A stretch of 64,000 nucleotides of DNA from Nitrosomonadales bacterium (GTDB lineage Bacteria > Pseudomonadota > Gammaproteobacteria > Burkholderiales > Gallionellaceae): positions 33,778-97,777 of the forward strand of contig JACRED010000039.1 in the NCBI GenBank assembly GCA_016218415.1, in the 5' to 3' direction. Below, in pieces: positions 47,406 through 57,389 of this stretch. The notes beneath the pieces were generated by a model, which saw only the letters and a list, made by a program, of their open reading frames with translations, ran no database searches and was not told where the DNA came from. Every line of letters begins with the position of its first letter. The first letter of the stretch is position 1. A program made the position numbers and the translations under genes.

Positions 47406-47822
47406 TTACTCGATGATTAACAGCGAGCCGACGATTTCCCTGATACGCCATGCCTGACGCGCTTTATCGGACGAGGCGCTTTTCGCCAGCTCGGCATCCC
47501 ATTCCGCGCCGCGATAGCTGACGCGCGCATGACGTTCGTCCGACCAGCTCACCAGTTGCACGGTCTGGCCGATGTCATAGGCGAGATTGGCCTGCTCGTG
47601 CGCTTTGCCCTGCCCCGGCTTCCAGCGGTAGATCGCCGCCACGCTGACGGTGCAAAGCAGCGCCGCCACGACAGCCTGTCCGCCCCATGCCATGCCCATG
47701 TACGCCGACAGTCCGGCAGCCGACAGCCCGAACGCCACGGCGATCAGATAGAACGTGCCGCTGAGCATCTCGGCGATCACCAGCACCAGCGCCGCCAACC
47801 ACCATATCCAATACGCTTCCAT
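47406..47822 (-). CDS. NfeD-family membrane protein
   Basis: 138 residues from the ATG at 47822. Two to three hydrophobic segments (Y-W-I-W-W-L-A-A-L-V-L-V-I-A-E-M) are followed by a soluble OB-fold-like region (D-I-G-Q-T-V-Q-L-V-S-W and A-R-V-S-Y-R-G-A-E-W). NfeD proteins partner SPFH proteins such as the next gene and are thought to modulate membrane quality control. Confidence 0.9.
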   Translation of the reverse strand: MEAYWIWWLAALVLVIAEMLSGTFYLIAVAFGLSAAGLSAYMGMAWGGQAVVAALLCTVSVAAIYRWKPGQGKAHEQANLAYDIGQTVQLVSWSDERHARVSYRGAEWDAELAKSASSDKARQAWRIREIVGSLLIIE

Positions 47823-47893
47823 TACCGCATCTCCGGTTAATCCTGTGGACGCATTTTGCCACGTCTGGGGAAATTTATTCGGCACAAAACGGT

Positions 47894-48018
47894 GTCATTC
47901 CCGCGCAGGCGGGAATCCAGATAGTTAGAAAGTTTCCCGCAAAGCGGGACAACATCCCGGTTTTGTCCGCTTCGCAGGATATTTGTCATGGCTGGATTCC
48001 CGCCTGCGCGGGAATGAC
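47894..48018. repeat. 125-bp MITE-like element with perfect 27-bp terminal inverted repeats
   Basis: The 27 bases at 47894-47920 are exactly inverted at 47992-48018, with a 71-bp centre. Each arm is itself a palindrome built on TTCCCGC-GCAG-GCGGGAA. The centre contains a further CCCGC-AAAGCGGG hairpin. It has no coding capacity. The end lies 24 bases before the -35 box of acsA. Confidence 0.9.
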
Positions 48019-48042
48019 GAACTATTGGATTATTTTGAGCAA

Positions 48043-48071
48043 TTGACAGGAGCTATCAATAAAACTACATT
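48043..48071 (+). promoter_or_regulatory. Sigma-70 promoter of acsA
   Basis: TTGACA at 48043-48048 is separated by 17 bases from TACATT at 48066-48071. The leader would be about 72 bases. The -35 is a perfect match. Confidence 0.6.
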
Positions 48072-48149
48072 GCCCCTGACAATAAATATTGCGCGAATGC
48101 TGCATCAAGCGTATCGCAGCGATCGCATCAATCCACCCAGGGAGATCAT

Positions 48150-50117
48150 ATGTCCAACATCGAATCGGTCTTGAACGAAACGCGCGTTTTCAACCCCTCC
48201 GCAGATTTCGTCAAGCAGGCCAATATTTCCGGCATGGATAGATACAGGGCGCTGTGCAAGGCGGCGGAGCAGGATTACGCGGGCTACTGGGCAAACCAGG
48301 CGCGCGAACACATCCTGTGGCACACGCCCTTCACGAAAACGCTCGACGAGAGCAAGGCGCCGTTCTACAAGTGGTTCGAGGACGGCGAGTTGAACGTCTC
48401 GTACAACTGCCTGGACCGACATCTCGCGACCCAGCCGGAAAAAACCGCGATCATTTTCGAGGCCGACGACGGCAAGGTTACCAAGATCAATTACCGCGAT
48501 CTGCACGCGCGGGTGTGCCAGTTCGCCAACGGCCTGAAGTCGCGCGGCATCAAGAAGGGTGACCGTGTCGTCATCTACATGCCGATGAGCATCGAGGCCG
48601 TGGTCGCGATGCAGGCCTGCGCGCGCATCGGCGCGATCCATTCGGTGGTATTCGGCGGCTTCTCCGCGCAAAGCCTGCATGAACGCATCGTGGATGCGCA
48701 AGCCTGCGCGGTGATCACCGCCGATGCGCAAATGCGCGGCGGCAAGGTGATGCCGCTGAAGACGGTGGTGGATGAAGCGCTGGCGATGGGCGGTTGCGAC
48801 ATCGTGAAGAGCGTGATCGTGTACCAGCGCGCGAAGAGCGATGTCGCGTGGAACGCGCAGCACGACGTGTGGTGGCATGAGCTGGTCGCCGAACAAGCCC
48901 CGACCTGCGAACCGGAATGGGTAGGCGCGGAGCATCCGCTGTTCATCCTCTACACCTCCGGCTCCACCGGCAAGCCCAAGGGCGTGCAGCACTCCAGCGG
49001 CGGCTATCTGCTGGGGACTATGCTGACGATGCGCTGGGTATTCGATTACAAGCCGACCGACATCTTCTGGTGTACCGCCGACGTGGGCTGGGTGACCGGC
49101 CACAGCTATGTCGCCTACGGCCCGCTGGCCGTCGGCGGCACCGAAGTCGTGTTCGAGGGCATCCCCACCTGGCCCGATGCGGGACGTTTCTGGAAGATGA
49201 TCCAGGATCACAGGGTCACGACTTTTTACACCGCGCCGACTGCGATCCGCTCGCTGATTAAGCTGGGCGGCGAACTGCCCAAACAATATGACCTCTCCTC
49301 GCTGCGTCTGCTGGGCAGCGTCGGCGAGCCGATCAATCCCGAGGCATGGATGTGGTACTACACCGTGGTCGGCAAGGAGCGTTGCCCCATCGTGGATACC
49401 TGGTGGCAGACCGAAACCGGCTGCCACATGATCGCGCCATTACCCGGCGCGATGCCGCTCAAGCCCGGCTCTTGCACGCTGCCGCTACCCGGCATCATCG
49501 CCGCCACTGTCAACGAGGCAGGCGACGATGTGAGCGACCAGCACGGCGGCTTCCTCGTCATCAAGCGCCCCTTCCCTTCGCAGATCCGCACCATCTGGGG
49601 CGACCCGGAGCGCTACAAAAAATCCTATTTCCCCGACGAGATGCGCGGCGCGTATCTGGCAGGCGACTCCGCCAGCCGCGACAAGGACGGCTATTTCTGG
49701 ATCATGGGGCGCGTGGACGACGTGCTGAAAGTGTCCGGCCACCGGCTCGGCACGATGGAGATCGAATCCGCGCTGGTCGCCAACCCGCTGGTCGCCGAAG
49801 CCGCCGTGGTCGGCAGGCCGCACGACATCAAGGGCGAGGCCATCGTCGCCTTCGTCGTGCTGAAAGGTTCGCGTCCTGCCGATGCCGCCAAGGCCAAGGA
49901 ACTCGCCGAAACGCTGCGCAACTGGGTGGGCAAGACCATAGGCCCGATCGCCAAGCCCGACGAGATCCGCTTCGGCGACAACCTGCCCAAGACCCGCTCC
50001 GGCAAGATCATGCGCCGATTGCTGCGCGCCATCGCGCAGGGATTGGAGATCACGCAGGATGTTTCGACGCTAGAGAATCCGGCTATCCTTGAACAGCTCA
50101 AGGAGGTCATCAAGTAA
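48150..50117 (+). CDS. acsA: Acetyl-coenzyme A synthetase
   Basis: 655 residues. It activates acetate to acetyl-CoA via acetyl-AMP. Motifs are [12 protein letters not shown] (near 267), D-T-W-W-Q-T-E-T-G near 415, [13 protein letters not shown] near 520 and the acetylatable Lys in [11 protein letters not shown] near 617. A GGGAG ribosome binding site precedes the ATG. No acetylation regulator is near. Confidence 0.97.
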   Translation: MSNIESVLNETRVFNPSADFVKQANISGMDRYRALCKAAEQDYAGYWANQAREHILWHTPFTKTLDESKAPFYKWFEDGELNVSYNCLDRHLATQPEKTAIIFEADDGKVTKINYRDLHARVCQFANGLKSRGIKKGDRVVIYMPMSIEAVVAMQACARIGAIHSVVFGGFSAQSLHERIVDAQACAVITADAQMRGGKVMPLKTVVDEALAMGGCDIVKSVIVYQRAKSDVAWNAQHDVWWHELVAEQAPTCEPEWVGAEHPLFILYTSGSTGKPKGVQHSSGGYLLGTMLTMRWVFDYKPTDIFWCTADVGWVTGHSYVAYGPLAVGGTEVVFEGIPTWPDAGRFWKMIQDHRVTTFYTAPTAIRSLIKLGGELPKQYDLSSLRLLGSVGEPINPEAWMWYYTVVGKERCPIVDTWWQTETGCHMIAPLPGAMPLKPGSCTLPLPGIIAATVNEAGDDVSDQHGGFLVIKRPFPSQIRTIWGDPERYKKSYFPDEMRGAYLAGDSASRDKDGYFWIMGRVDDVLKVSGHRLGTMEIESALVANPLVAEAAVVGRPHDIKGEAIVAFVVLKGSRPADAAKAKELAETLRNWVGKTIGPIAKPDEIRFGDNLPKTRSGKIMRRLLRAIAQGLEITQDVSTLENPAILEQLKEVIK

Positions 50118-50156
50118 CTTCAGGCCTCAGCCATCACCACCCTTAAGGAGCAAACC

Positions 50157-50801
50157 ATGACGCACGATACCGATAAGATCGAACAGAATGTCCAGGCCGC
50201 TATCGCCGCTGACGCGGCGGCGATCACCGAGCGGGTAAGGCAGATCACGCTCAAGGCGCTGTCGGACGGCGAGCTGGATGGGGCGGCGCTGAAGCAGGTG
50301 ATGGATGCGGTCGTGAAGGGCGCGCGTCAGGGTGTCTCCCGACCGGACGAAACAAGTACGGCGAAACTCAAGGATGCGATGAAAGGGCTGGATGAAGCTC
50401 TGGCCGCCGCCGCAACGGCGACGCATCTGGCGGTTCAGGAAGCGGCCAAGCGTACCGGAGAATTCTCGCGCGAGAGCCTGAAGAAGCGCGTCGATGAGCT
50501 CGCTTCGCTGGAATCGCAATTCATCGCCACACTCACCGAGGCGGCCAAACAATCCAGCGGGCATGTGCAAGCGACGCTGCGCGACATCGCCAGCCATGCA
50601 CAGTCCAGCGGCACTGCCGTCGGTGGGCAGGTGAAGACCGCGCTGGAAGAGCTCGCACACGCCGTCGCCGATACGGCGCGTGGTCAGGTGGACGCCGGTG
50701 CGCAGACCCTGCGCAAGGAGGCGTCCCTGCTCGCCGGGCTGGCTGCGGGTGTACTCAGGGGCATCGCCGACCGGCTGCAACCGCCTGATCGTCGCAACTA
50801 A
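50157..50801 (+). CDS. Coiled-coil protein beside ABC1 kinase (phasin/DUF6781-like)
   Basis: 214 residues, Ala-rich and almost entirely helical, with heptad-like spacing (Q-V-M-D-A-V-V-K-G-A-R-Q-G). A ribosome binding site AAGGAG precedes it. It has no signal or membrane segment. It resembles the phasin-like proteins that often precede UbiB-type genes; the DUF6781 label is a guess. It is 17 bases from the next gene, so both are one unit. Confidence 0.7.
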   Translation: MTHDTDKIEQNVQAAIAADAAAITERVRQITLKALSDGELDGAALKQVMDAVVKGARQGVSRPDETSTAKLKDAMKGLDEALAAAATATHLAVQEAAKRTGEFSRESLKKRVDELASLESQFIATLTEAAKQSSGHVQATLRDIASHAQSSGTAVGGQVKTALEELAHAVADTARGQVDAGAQTLRKEASLLAGLAAGVLRGIADRLQPPDRRN

Positions 50802-50818
50802 CCGATGTACACCTACTC

Positions 50819-52510
50819 ATGTTCTGGCAAGCCATAGGCGCGGCGCGCGACCTGTCGCGCGCGCAGGACATCGCAACCGTGCTGATCAAGCACGGCTTCG
50901 GCGACATGGTGCGGCGCATCGGCATGGCCGACGCGCTGGAACGTGCCGGCAAGGTTCTGCACTGGCACGCATCCGACGAATTCGCCCATCTGGAACCGGC
51001 AGCGCGGGTGCGCCGCGCGCTGGAAGAACTCGGCCCCACCTTCGTCAAACTCGGGCAGATACTCGCCACCCGTGTCGATCTGTTTCCGCCGGAATGGATC
51101 GCCGAATTCAGCAAGTTGCAGGATGCCGCACCGGCTGCGCCTTTCGAGGACATCCGCGCGCAACTGACCGAAGACCTGGGCGAAGCACCCGAGACCGCCT
51201 TTGCCTCGGTGGATGTGCAGCCGCTGGCGGCGGCATCGCTCGCGCAGGTGCATCGTGCGCGACTGGATGACGGAACCGAAGTCATCCTCAAGATACGGCG
51301 TCCCGGCATCCGGCATGTCGTAGAGGCGGACCTGCACCTGCTGGCGCGGCTGGCTGAAATCGTCAATGCCGAAGCCCCGGAACTGCGTCACTATCGTCCC
51401 CGCGAAGTGGTACGCGAATTCACGCTGTCGCTGCGCCGCGAAATGGATTTCGCCGCCGAGTGCCGCAACGCGGAACGCATAGCCGCCAACTTTTCCGGCA
51501 ATGCGAATATCGTGGTGCCGGCCATCCACTGGCAGTGGAGCGGCGAGCGGCTCAACGTGCAGGACTATATAGCCGGCATCCCCGGTCGCGATCTGGCAGC
51601 GGTGGACGCTGCGGGGCTGGATCGCAAGGCGCTTGCCCGGCACGGCGCAGAGGCGGTGCTGAAAATGATGCTCGAAGACGGCTTCTTTCATGCCGACCCT
51701 CATCCCGGCAATGTCTTCTACCTGCCCGGCAACCGCCTCGCGCTGATCGACTTCGGCATGGTCGGGCGCCTGTCCGAGGCGCGCCGCTACGAGGTTGCGA
51801 TGCTGATGCACGGCATGGTGAGCGGCGACACCGATGCCGTCGTCGAGGTGCTGCTCGACTGGCGCAACGATGTGGAAACCGATGTCGAAGCCGACCCGGT
51901 GAGACTGCGCACCGAGATCGATGTTTTCGTCGACCAGTACAAGGGCTTGCCGCTGGGACGTATCAATCTGGGCGAGATGCTGTCCGATCTGGTGACCATC
52001 CTGCGCGAAAACCGGCTGGTGCTGCCGACAGACCTGTCATTGATGATCAAGGCCTTCATCACGCTACAGGGTATGGGTCGCCAGCTTGACCCCGACTTCG
52101 ACATGACAGCGGAAGCCGCCCCCTTCCTGCAACGCGTGATACTGGCCCACCAGTCGCCCGTAGCGCTGGCGCGGCGCGGCTGGCGCGCGATGACCGGTGC
52201 GGTGGACATGCTGGCCGGTCTGCCGCAGGACGCCAGCCAGTTGCTGCGCGCGGCGCGGCGCGGGAAATTGCGGGTCGAGGTCGATGTCGTGCCGCTCAAG
52301 CAGTTCGGCGACCGCCTCGACCGCGCCGCCAGTCGGCTGACGATAGGCATCGTCACCGCCGCTCTGATCATCGGCTCCTCCATCGTGATGACCGTATCCA
52401 GCGAATCCATGATCGCCGGCCTGCCGACCTGGGGCCTGCTCGGATTCATCGGCGCCGTGCTCGGCGGAGTATGGCTGCTGATTTCGATCAGGCGCGGCGG
52501 CAAGGGCTAG
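50819..52510 (+). CDS. ABC1/AarF/UbiB-family atypical kinase
   Basis: 563 residues. The ABC1 motifs are E-L-G-P-T-F-V-K-L-G-Q-I-L-A-T-R-V-D (KxGQ motif near residue 80), A-A-A-S-L-A-Q-V-H-R-A (Ala-rich loop), E-M-D-F-A-A-E, F-H-A-D-P-H-P-G-N and I-D-F-G-M-V-G. Two C-terminal transmembrane segments follow (L-I-I-G-S-S-I-V-M and L-L-G-F-I-G-A-V-L-G-G-V-W-L-L). UbiB aids ubiquinone synthesis or lipid/quinone transfer. The absence of other ubi genes nearby leaves open a different ABC1 role. Confidence 0.9.
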   Translation: MFWQAIGAARDLSRAQDIATVLIKHGFGDMVRRIGMADALERAGKVLHWHASDEFAHLEPAARVRRALEELGPTFVKLGQILATRVDLFPPEWIAEFSKLQDAAPAAPFEDIRAQLTEDLGEAPETAFASVDVQPLAAASLAQVHRARLDDGTEVILKIRRPGIRHVVEADLHLLARLAEIVNAEAPELRHYRPREVVREFTLSLRREMDFAAECRNAERIAANFSGNANIVVPAIHWQWSGERLNVQDYIAGIPGRDLAAVDAAGLDRKALARHGAEAVLKMMLEDGFFHADPHPGNVFYLPGNRLALIDFGMVGRLSEARRYEVAMLMHGMVSGDTDAVVEVLLDWRNDVETDVEADPVRLRTEIDVFVDQYKGLPLGRINLGEMLSDLVTILRENRLVLPTDLSLMIKAFITLQGMGRQLDPDFDMTAEAAPFLQRVILAHQSPVALARRGWRAMTGAVDMLAGLPQDASQLLRAARRGKLRVEVDVVPLKQFGDRLDRAASRLTIGIVTAALIIGSSIVMTVSSESMIAGLPTWGLLGFIGAVLGGVWLLISIRRGGKG

Positions 52511-52587
52511 CGCCCCCAAACTGGAGTTGACCGGATCAAGCCTCCTCGGCTACTATCGGGACAGTTTTTACCTCGCGAAGGGCCTCC

Positions 52588-54063
52588 GTGCCATTGATCA
52601 GACTGATTATTTCCGCGCTGCTTGTGCTGACAGCTATCCTGGGTGCAGCCAGCTTGCCGGCTTATGCGGACGAGACGCTCGCACTCAATAGTCCGCAAAT
52701 CGACGAGATCGCACCCGAATGGCTGCCATCCGCGCGCGACGTCCGGATCGAACTCGTCCCGGAAACCTTCCCTGTGGCATCTGAGACAGCTGCGGATTTA
52801 TGGGTACGCATCCGCGGAAAGTTCGCGATGCGCGACCTGGACTCCAAACTGATCGCCAACCATGAGAAATGGTATGCCAGCCGCCCCGACTATGTGTTGC
52901 GCATGACGGAGCGTGCACGGCGATATCTGTTCTACATCACCGAAGAAGTGGAACGCCGCGGCATGCCGTCCGAGATCGCGCTGCTGCCGATGATCGAGAG
53001 CGCATTCAACCCCGGCGCCAATTCGGTGGCGAGCGCTTCCGGCATCTGGCAGTTCATTCCCTCCACCGGCAAGCATTTCGGCATGGAGCAGAACTGGTGG
53101 CACGACGGCCGCCGCGACATCATCGGCGCGACCAACGGCGCGCTGGATTATCTGCAGAAACTGCATGACCAGTTCGGCGACTGGGAGCTGGCACTGGCCG
53201 CCTACAACTGGGGCGAAAACGCCGTCGCCCGCGCGCAGGAGAAAAACCGCAGACGCCACCTGCCCACCGACTACGCCCATCTGAAAATGCCGCGCGAAAC
53301 GAGCAACTATGTGCCTAAATTGCTGGCCATCAAGAACATCGTCGGCGATCCGGCACGCTTCGGTCTGGTGCTGAGCAATATCCCGGATGAGCCCTATTTC
53401 GAAGCCGTCGCCACGCCGCAGCACATCGATGTCAAGGTGGCAGCGGAGCTGGCTGGCATCTCGATGGATGAGTTCATTGCGCTCAATCCCGGCCATAACC
53501 GTCCGGTGATCCTGCAGGACAGCTCCAATGTGCTGTTGCTGCCGCTGGACAAGGTCGAGACCTTCCGCAGCAATTTGGAAAAGACCAATCAGCGCCTGGT
53601 TTCGTGGCAGCCCTACGAAAGCAAGAAAGGCGAACAATTCGAGCAAATCGCGGAACGCTTCGGCCTGACCGTCGCGGAATTGCGCTCGGCAAACGGTCTA
53701 TCCAAATTTGCCCAGGAGAGCAACGGCCAGACCCTGCTGGTTCCCATCATGGACGAAGCGCCCGCTGCCCAGTTCACCGCATTCAACATGCACCCCTCCG
53801 CTGTGCAGGATATGTTCGGCGCCGTCCGCTACACAGTGCACAGGGGCGATACGATCTCCACGATCGCGCGCCGCTTCAATGTGAGCCAGGCTCAGTTGCG
53901 CGAAGCCAATCGCGGCCGATCCCATCTGCGCGTCGGCCAGCACTTCAACATTGTATTGTCCGACCGCCGCACCTTCCGCAAACGCAGCACCGCATCGGCC
54001 AAGTCCAGAAAATCCAACACCCGGAAAGCGGCCAGCATCAAGGTCGCCTACAACAACCGCTAA
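52588..54063 (+). CDS. mltD: Membrane-bound lytic murein transglycosylase D
   Basis: 491 residues from a GTG start preceded by GAAGGG. A signal peptide (I-R-L-I-I-S-A-L-L-V-L-T-A-I-L-G) is followed by an SLT domain with the catalytic Glu in L-P-M-I-E-S-A-F-N-P (near residue 137) and S-G-I-W-Q-F-I-P-S-T-G. A degenerate LysM lies at about 335-385 and a clear LysM (Y-T-V-H-R-G-D-T-I-S) at about 412-455. The Lys/Arg-rich tail is unusual. It cleaves peptidoglycan. The stop overlaps the convergent ABC ATPase gene by 4 bases. Confidence 0.93.
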   Translation: MPLIRLIISALLVLTAILGAASLPAYADETLALNSPQIDEIAPEWLPSARDVRIELVPETFPVASETAADLWVRIRGKFAMRDLDSKLIANHEKWYASRPDYVLRMTERARRYLFYITEEVERRGMPSEIALLPMIESAFNPGANSVASASGIWQFIPSTGKHFGMEQNWWHDGRRDIIGATNGALDYLQKLHDQFGDWELALAAYNWGENAVARAQEKNRRRHLPTDYAHLKMPRETSNYVPKLLAIKNIVGDPARFGLVLSNIPDEPYFEAVATPQHIDVKVAAELAGISMDEFIALNPGHNRPVILQDSSNVLLLPLDKVETFRSNLEKTNQRLVSWQPYESKKGEQFEQIAERFGLTVAELRSANGLSKFAQESNGQTLLVPIMDEAPAAQFTAFNMHPSAVQDMFGAVRYTVHRGDTISTIARRFNVSQAQLREANRGRSHLRVGQHFNIVLSDRRTFRKRSTASAKSRKSNTRKAASIKVAYNNR

Positions 54064-55103
54064 CCTCCCTGCCGATACAGATGGCAGCGCACGCTATGCG
54101 TCGCGCTGATCTCTGTCGCATCCGGATATCGCGCACAGGCTTGCATCGCCCGGGGGCAACGCGGCGCGAAATGGCAGCCCTGCGGTGGATACGCCGGTGA
54201 CGGCAGGTCGCCTTCCAGCCTGATCCGTTCCCTGCCTTGCCCGTCTATGCGCGGCACAGCGGACAGTAACGCCTGCGTATACGGATGTTTCGGCGCGCGC
54301 AGCACCTCCTCTGCCGTCCCCCGCTCGACGATGCGTCCCAGATACATCACGCACACTTCATGCGCCAGATATTCCACCACGGCGAGGTTGTGGGTGATGA
54401 ACAGATAACTCAACCCCAGTTCCTGTTGCAGCGACTTCAGCAGATTGAGGATTTGCGCCTGCACCGACACGTCCAGCGCGCTGGTCGGCTCGTCGCAGAT
54501 CAACAGTTGCGGCGACACCGCCAGCGCGCGCGCAATCGCGATGCGCTGGCGCTGGCCGCCGGAGAATTCGTGCGGATAACGCCACTTGCTGTCGCGCGCC
54601 AGACCGACCTTGTCCAGCAGCTGATCGATATGCGCCTGCCGCGCGGCGCTGTCGCCGCCGATATTCAGCGCGCTCATGCCTTCCTCCAGTATCTCCGCCA
54701 CCCGCATCTTGGGGTTGAGCGAAGCATAGGGATCCTGGAACACCATCTGCATCGCCGCACGCGAAGGCGATCCGACCAGCTCGCGGCCGGAAAATTGCAC
54801 ACTGCCTGCCGTGGGCGCAATCAATTGCAACAGCGCCTTGCCCAGCGTGGTTTTGCCGCAGCCGGACTCGCCCACCAGCGCCAGCGTGTGTCCTTGCGGA
54901 ATATCCAGCGACACGCCATCCACCGCTTTAACGTTGCCGACCACACGCTGCAGGATGCCTTTGCGGATCGGGAAGTGCACTTGCAGGTCTTCGACCTGCA
55001 AGAGTGAAGGGGAAAGAGATAAGGGAGAAGGGGAAACCCGCAGCTCCGCTTCTACCCTTCCCTCTTCCCCCTTTCCCCTTCCCGCCCCCCCCCTCTTCAC
55101 CAT
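54060..55103 (-). CDS. Peptide ABC transporter ATP-binding protein, second half (DppF/OppF-like)
   Basis: 347 residues if started at the ATG at 55103, but neither this ATG nor TTG at 55001 has a ribosome binding site. The ABC domain begins L-Q-V-E-D-L-Q-V-H-F, with Walker A G-E-S-G-C-G-K-T-T, signature F-S-G-G-Q-R-Q-R and Walker B L-L-I-C-D-E-P. The oligopeptide (oligo_HPY) tail with C-H-F-A-P-R-C is present. The frame differs by one from the upstream DppD-like half, with which it overlaps for 176 bases, so it may be the C-terminal half of one fused protein. Confidence 0.85.
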   Translation of the reverse strand: MVKRGGAGRGKGEEGRVEAELRVSPSPLSLSPSLLQVEDLQVHFPIRKGILQRVVGNVKAVDGVSLDIPQGHTLALVGESGCGKTTLGKALLQLIAPTAGSVQFSGRELVGSPSRAAMQMVFQDPYASLNPKMRVAEILEEGMSALNIGGDSAARQAHIDQLLDKVGLARDSKWRYPHEFSGGQRQRIAIARALAVSPQLLICDEPTSALDVSVQAQILNLLKSLQQELGLSYLFITHNLAVVEYLAHEVCVMYLGRIVERGTAEEVLRAPKHPYTQALLSAVPRIDGQGRERIRLEGDLPSPAYPPQGCHFAPRCPRAMQACARYPDATEISATHSVRCHLYRQGG

Positions 55104-56046
55104 ACAGATGGCAGCGCACGCCCTGCCCTTCGGCCACTGCGGTCCATTCCGGGTTCTGCTCATGGCACCTTGCCCATGCCTGATCGCAACGCGCCGCAAA
55201 ACGGCAACCCTGCTTGATACTGCCCAGCGGCGGCACGCTGCCGGAAATGGCGCTCAACAGTTGTCCGGCTCGCGCAGCGCCCGGCAACGCGGCGAACAGT
55301 TTTTGCGTGTAGGGATGCAAGGGTCGGGCAAACAATTGTTCGCGGCTGGCCTGTTCGACGATCTGTCCGGCATACATCACGGCGACGCGATGCGCATTCT
55401 CCGCCACCACACCGAGGTCGTGGGTGATCAACAACATCGCCATTCCGGTCCGCGATTGCGTGTCGCGCAGCAGTTGCAGCACCTGCGCCTGTATCGTCAC
55501 GTCCAGCGCGGTGGTCGGCTCGTCGGCGATCAGCAGCCTCGGGCTGCCCGCCAGCGCCATCGCGATCATCACGCGCTGTTTCATGCCGCCGGAAAGCCGG
55601 AACGGATATTCACGTACCCGGCGCGGTGCATCGGGGATGCCGACCTGATCAAGCAACTCGATACTGCGTTGCTGCGCTGCCGCACCTTTCAAATCGTGAT
55701 GCAGGGCCAGCACCTCGGCGATCTGCCGCCCCACCGTCATCACGGGGTTCAGGCTCAGCCCCGGCTCCTGGAAGATCATCGCCATCCTGCCGCCGCGCAT
55801 TTCGCGCATATCGCGTTCGCGCAGATCGAACAACGCGACGCCGTCCATCTGCACTGCGCCACTTGCATTCACCACGCCATCCGGCAACAAGCGCATCAGT
55901 GACAGCGCAGTCATGGATTTGCCGCAACCGGACTCACCGAGCAGCGCAAAAGTCTCGCCCGCCGCGATGTCGAACGAAATATCATCCACGATGCGCGCGC
56001 CGTTGCGCAGGCGCGTGACCAGATTGTCCACCTTTAGCAGGCTCAT
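54928..56046 (-). CDS. Peptide ABC transporter ATP-binding protein, first half (DppD/OppD-like)
   Basis: 372 residues. Walker A is G-E-S-G-C-G-K-S (37-44), the signature is L-S-G-G-M-K-Q-R, and Walker B is L-L-I-A-D-E-P. The oligo_HPY domain (H-P-Y-T-Q-K-L-F) with Cys residues in C-R-F-A-A-R-C follows. The last 50 or so residues (G-G-G-G-K-G-K-G-G-R-G-K and Phe/Pro-rich) are not family-like; they read through a purine-rich repeat in the wrong frame. A change of one base in the G9 tract at 55085-55093 would join this to the second half as a single 661-residue protein, as in YejF. Confidence 0.87.
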   Translation of the reverse strand: MSLLKVDNLVTRLRNGARIVDDISFDIAAGETFALLGESGCGKSMTALSLMRLLPDGVVNASGAVQMDGVALFDLRERDMREMRGGRMAMIFQEPGLSLNPVMTVGRQIAEVLALHHDLKGAAAQQRSIELLDQVGIPDAPRRVREYPFRLSGGMKQRVMIAMALAGSPRLLIADEPTTALDVTIQAQVLQLLRDTQSRTGMAMLLITHDLGVVAENAHRVAVMYAGQIVEQASREQLFARPLHPYTQKLFAALPGAARAGQLLSAISGSVPPLGSIKQGCRFAARCDQAWARCHEQNPEWTAVAEGQGVRCHLYGEEGGGGKGKGGRGKGRSGAAGFPFSLISFPFTLAGRRPASALPDPQRHPAACGRQR

Positions 56047-57389
56047 GATCCCGTCCTGTTCAAGCGCGGATCGAACGCATCGCGCACCGCATCCGCAAAC
56101 AGATTCGCCGCCAGCACCAGCACCAGCATGAATCCGAAGGCGGCGGCCAGCGCCCACCACACCATGGGCTCGCGCCCCATCTCCAGCCGCGCCGCGTTGA
56201 TCATCGTGCCGAACGAGATCATCGAGGGATCGACGCCGACACCGACATAAGACAACACGGCTTCGGCCAGCACCAGCGCGGAAAAGTCCATCACCAGCGC
56301 GATCAGGATGATGTGCATCACGTTGGGCATGATGTGGCGCGTCAGGATGCGCAACGACGACACGCCGAACGATTGCGCCGCCTGGATGTACTCCATCTCG
56401 CGCAATTTCAGCGTCTCGCCGCGCAGCAGTCGGCACAGGCCGGTCCAGCTGGTCATGCCGAGAATCAGGCACAGGAACACCAGCCGCAGGTCGGCGCGCG
56501 CCGCAGTGGTCTCGAACCATTCGGGGTGGGTATCGATGGTCACCTGCATCATCAGCACCGCCGCCGCGATCAGCAGCACGCTGGGGATGGAGCTCAGCAC
56601 GGTGTAGATATACTGGATGACATCGTCCACCCAGCCTCTGAAATAACCCGCCGCCACACCGAGGAACAAGGCCAGCGGCAACGTCACCAGCGTCGTCACG
56701 GTGCCGATGATCAGCCCGGTGCGTATGCTCTTGAGCGACAGATACAGCACATCCTGCCCCACCTTGTCGGTGCCCAGCACGTGATAAGCCGCAGCGAGAC
56801 TGGCGAGTGCGCCGATGAGGACCGCGAAAACAAGAATGGCAACGAGCACCGCCCGCTGTTCCACCCGGCGCCTGACGATCCACACCAGCAACCCGCCAGC
56901 CAGCAGCCCGGCCAGCGCACCGAGCAATGCGCGTTTCACCACATCCGCCACACGCTGCGATGCGCCGGATAAATGAGTGCCGCCGTATTGCAGCCTCGGA
57001 TACTCGCGCAGGATGTTGCCCTGCGCATCCGTCATGCTTTCCTTGGCATAGAGCGTCAACGCAAGGGGTGCGGAATAGGTCTTTTCGGTGTGGATACGCA
57101 GCGGTTCGACCAGTTTGTCGAGTACGCTCAACACCTCCGGCGAATACACCGTTTCAGCACCGTTCTTTCCCGTTAATGCCGCCCGGTAGTGCAGGGTATC
57201 CAGCAGCCCCACGATCAGGAACAGCGACAGCACCAGCAACGACACCATCGCGGTCGCGCTTCGTGCCACACGCCGCCACGGCAACAGCAGATGCTCGTGC
57301 CGCCGCACATACCACGCACCGATGCCCCCCGCCCCCAGCAGCAGGAACACCAGCGCGTCGCTCCACAGCATGACCGGCATGAAGCTCAT
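56043..57389 (-). CDS. Peptide ABC transporter permease, DppC/YejE-like
   Basis: 448 residues, about 100 longer than usual because of an N-terminal region with an additional pair of segments and a periplasmic loop (about residues 70-150). The permease core carries V-L-G-T-D-K-V-G-Q-D-V-L near 210 and the EAA loop Y-I-Q-A-A-Q-S-F-G-V-S-S-L-R-I-L. It overlaps the first ATPase half by 4 bases and the YejB-like gene by 4 bases. Confidence 0.9.
   Translation of the reverse strand: MSFMPVMLWSDALVFLLLGAGGIGAWYVRRHEHLLLPWRRVARSATAMVSLLVLSLFLIVGLLDTLHYRAALTGKNGAETVYSPEVLSVLDKLVEPLRIHTEKTYSAPLALTLYAKESMTDAQGNILREYPRLQYGGTHLSGASQRVADVVKRALLGALAGLLAGGLLVWIVRRRVEQRAVLVAILVFAVLIGALASLAAAYHVLGTDKVGQDVLYLSLKSIRTGLIIGTVTTLVTLPLALFLGVAAGYFRGWVDDVIQYIYTVLSSIPSVLLIAAAVLMMQVTIDTHPEWFETTAARADLRLVFLCLILGMTSWTGLCRLLRGETLKLREMEYIQAAQSFGVSSLRILTRHIMPNVMHIILIALVMDFSALVLAEAVLSYVGVGVDPSMISFGTMINAARLEMGREPMVWWALAAAFGFMLVLVLAANLFADAVRDAFDPRLNRTGS

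Noticed and set aside
55001..55103. A normal start codon for the second ATPase half
   Set aside because: Both the ATG at 55103 and TTG at 55001 lack a ribosome binding site, so a frameshift fusion is kept as the alternative.
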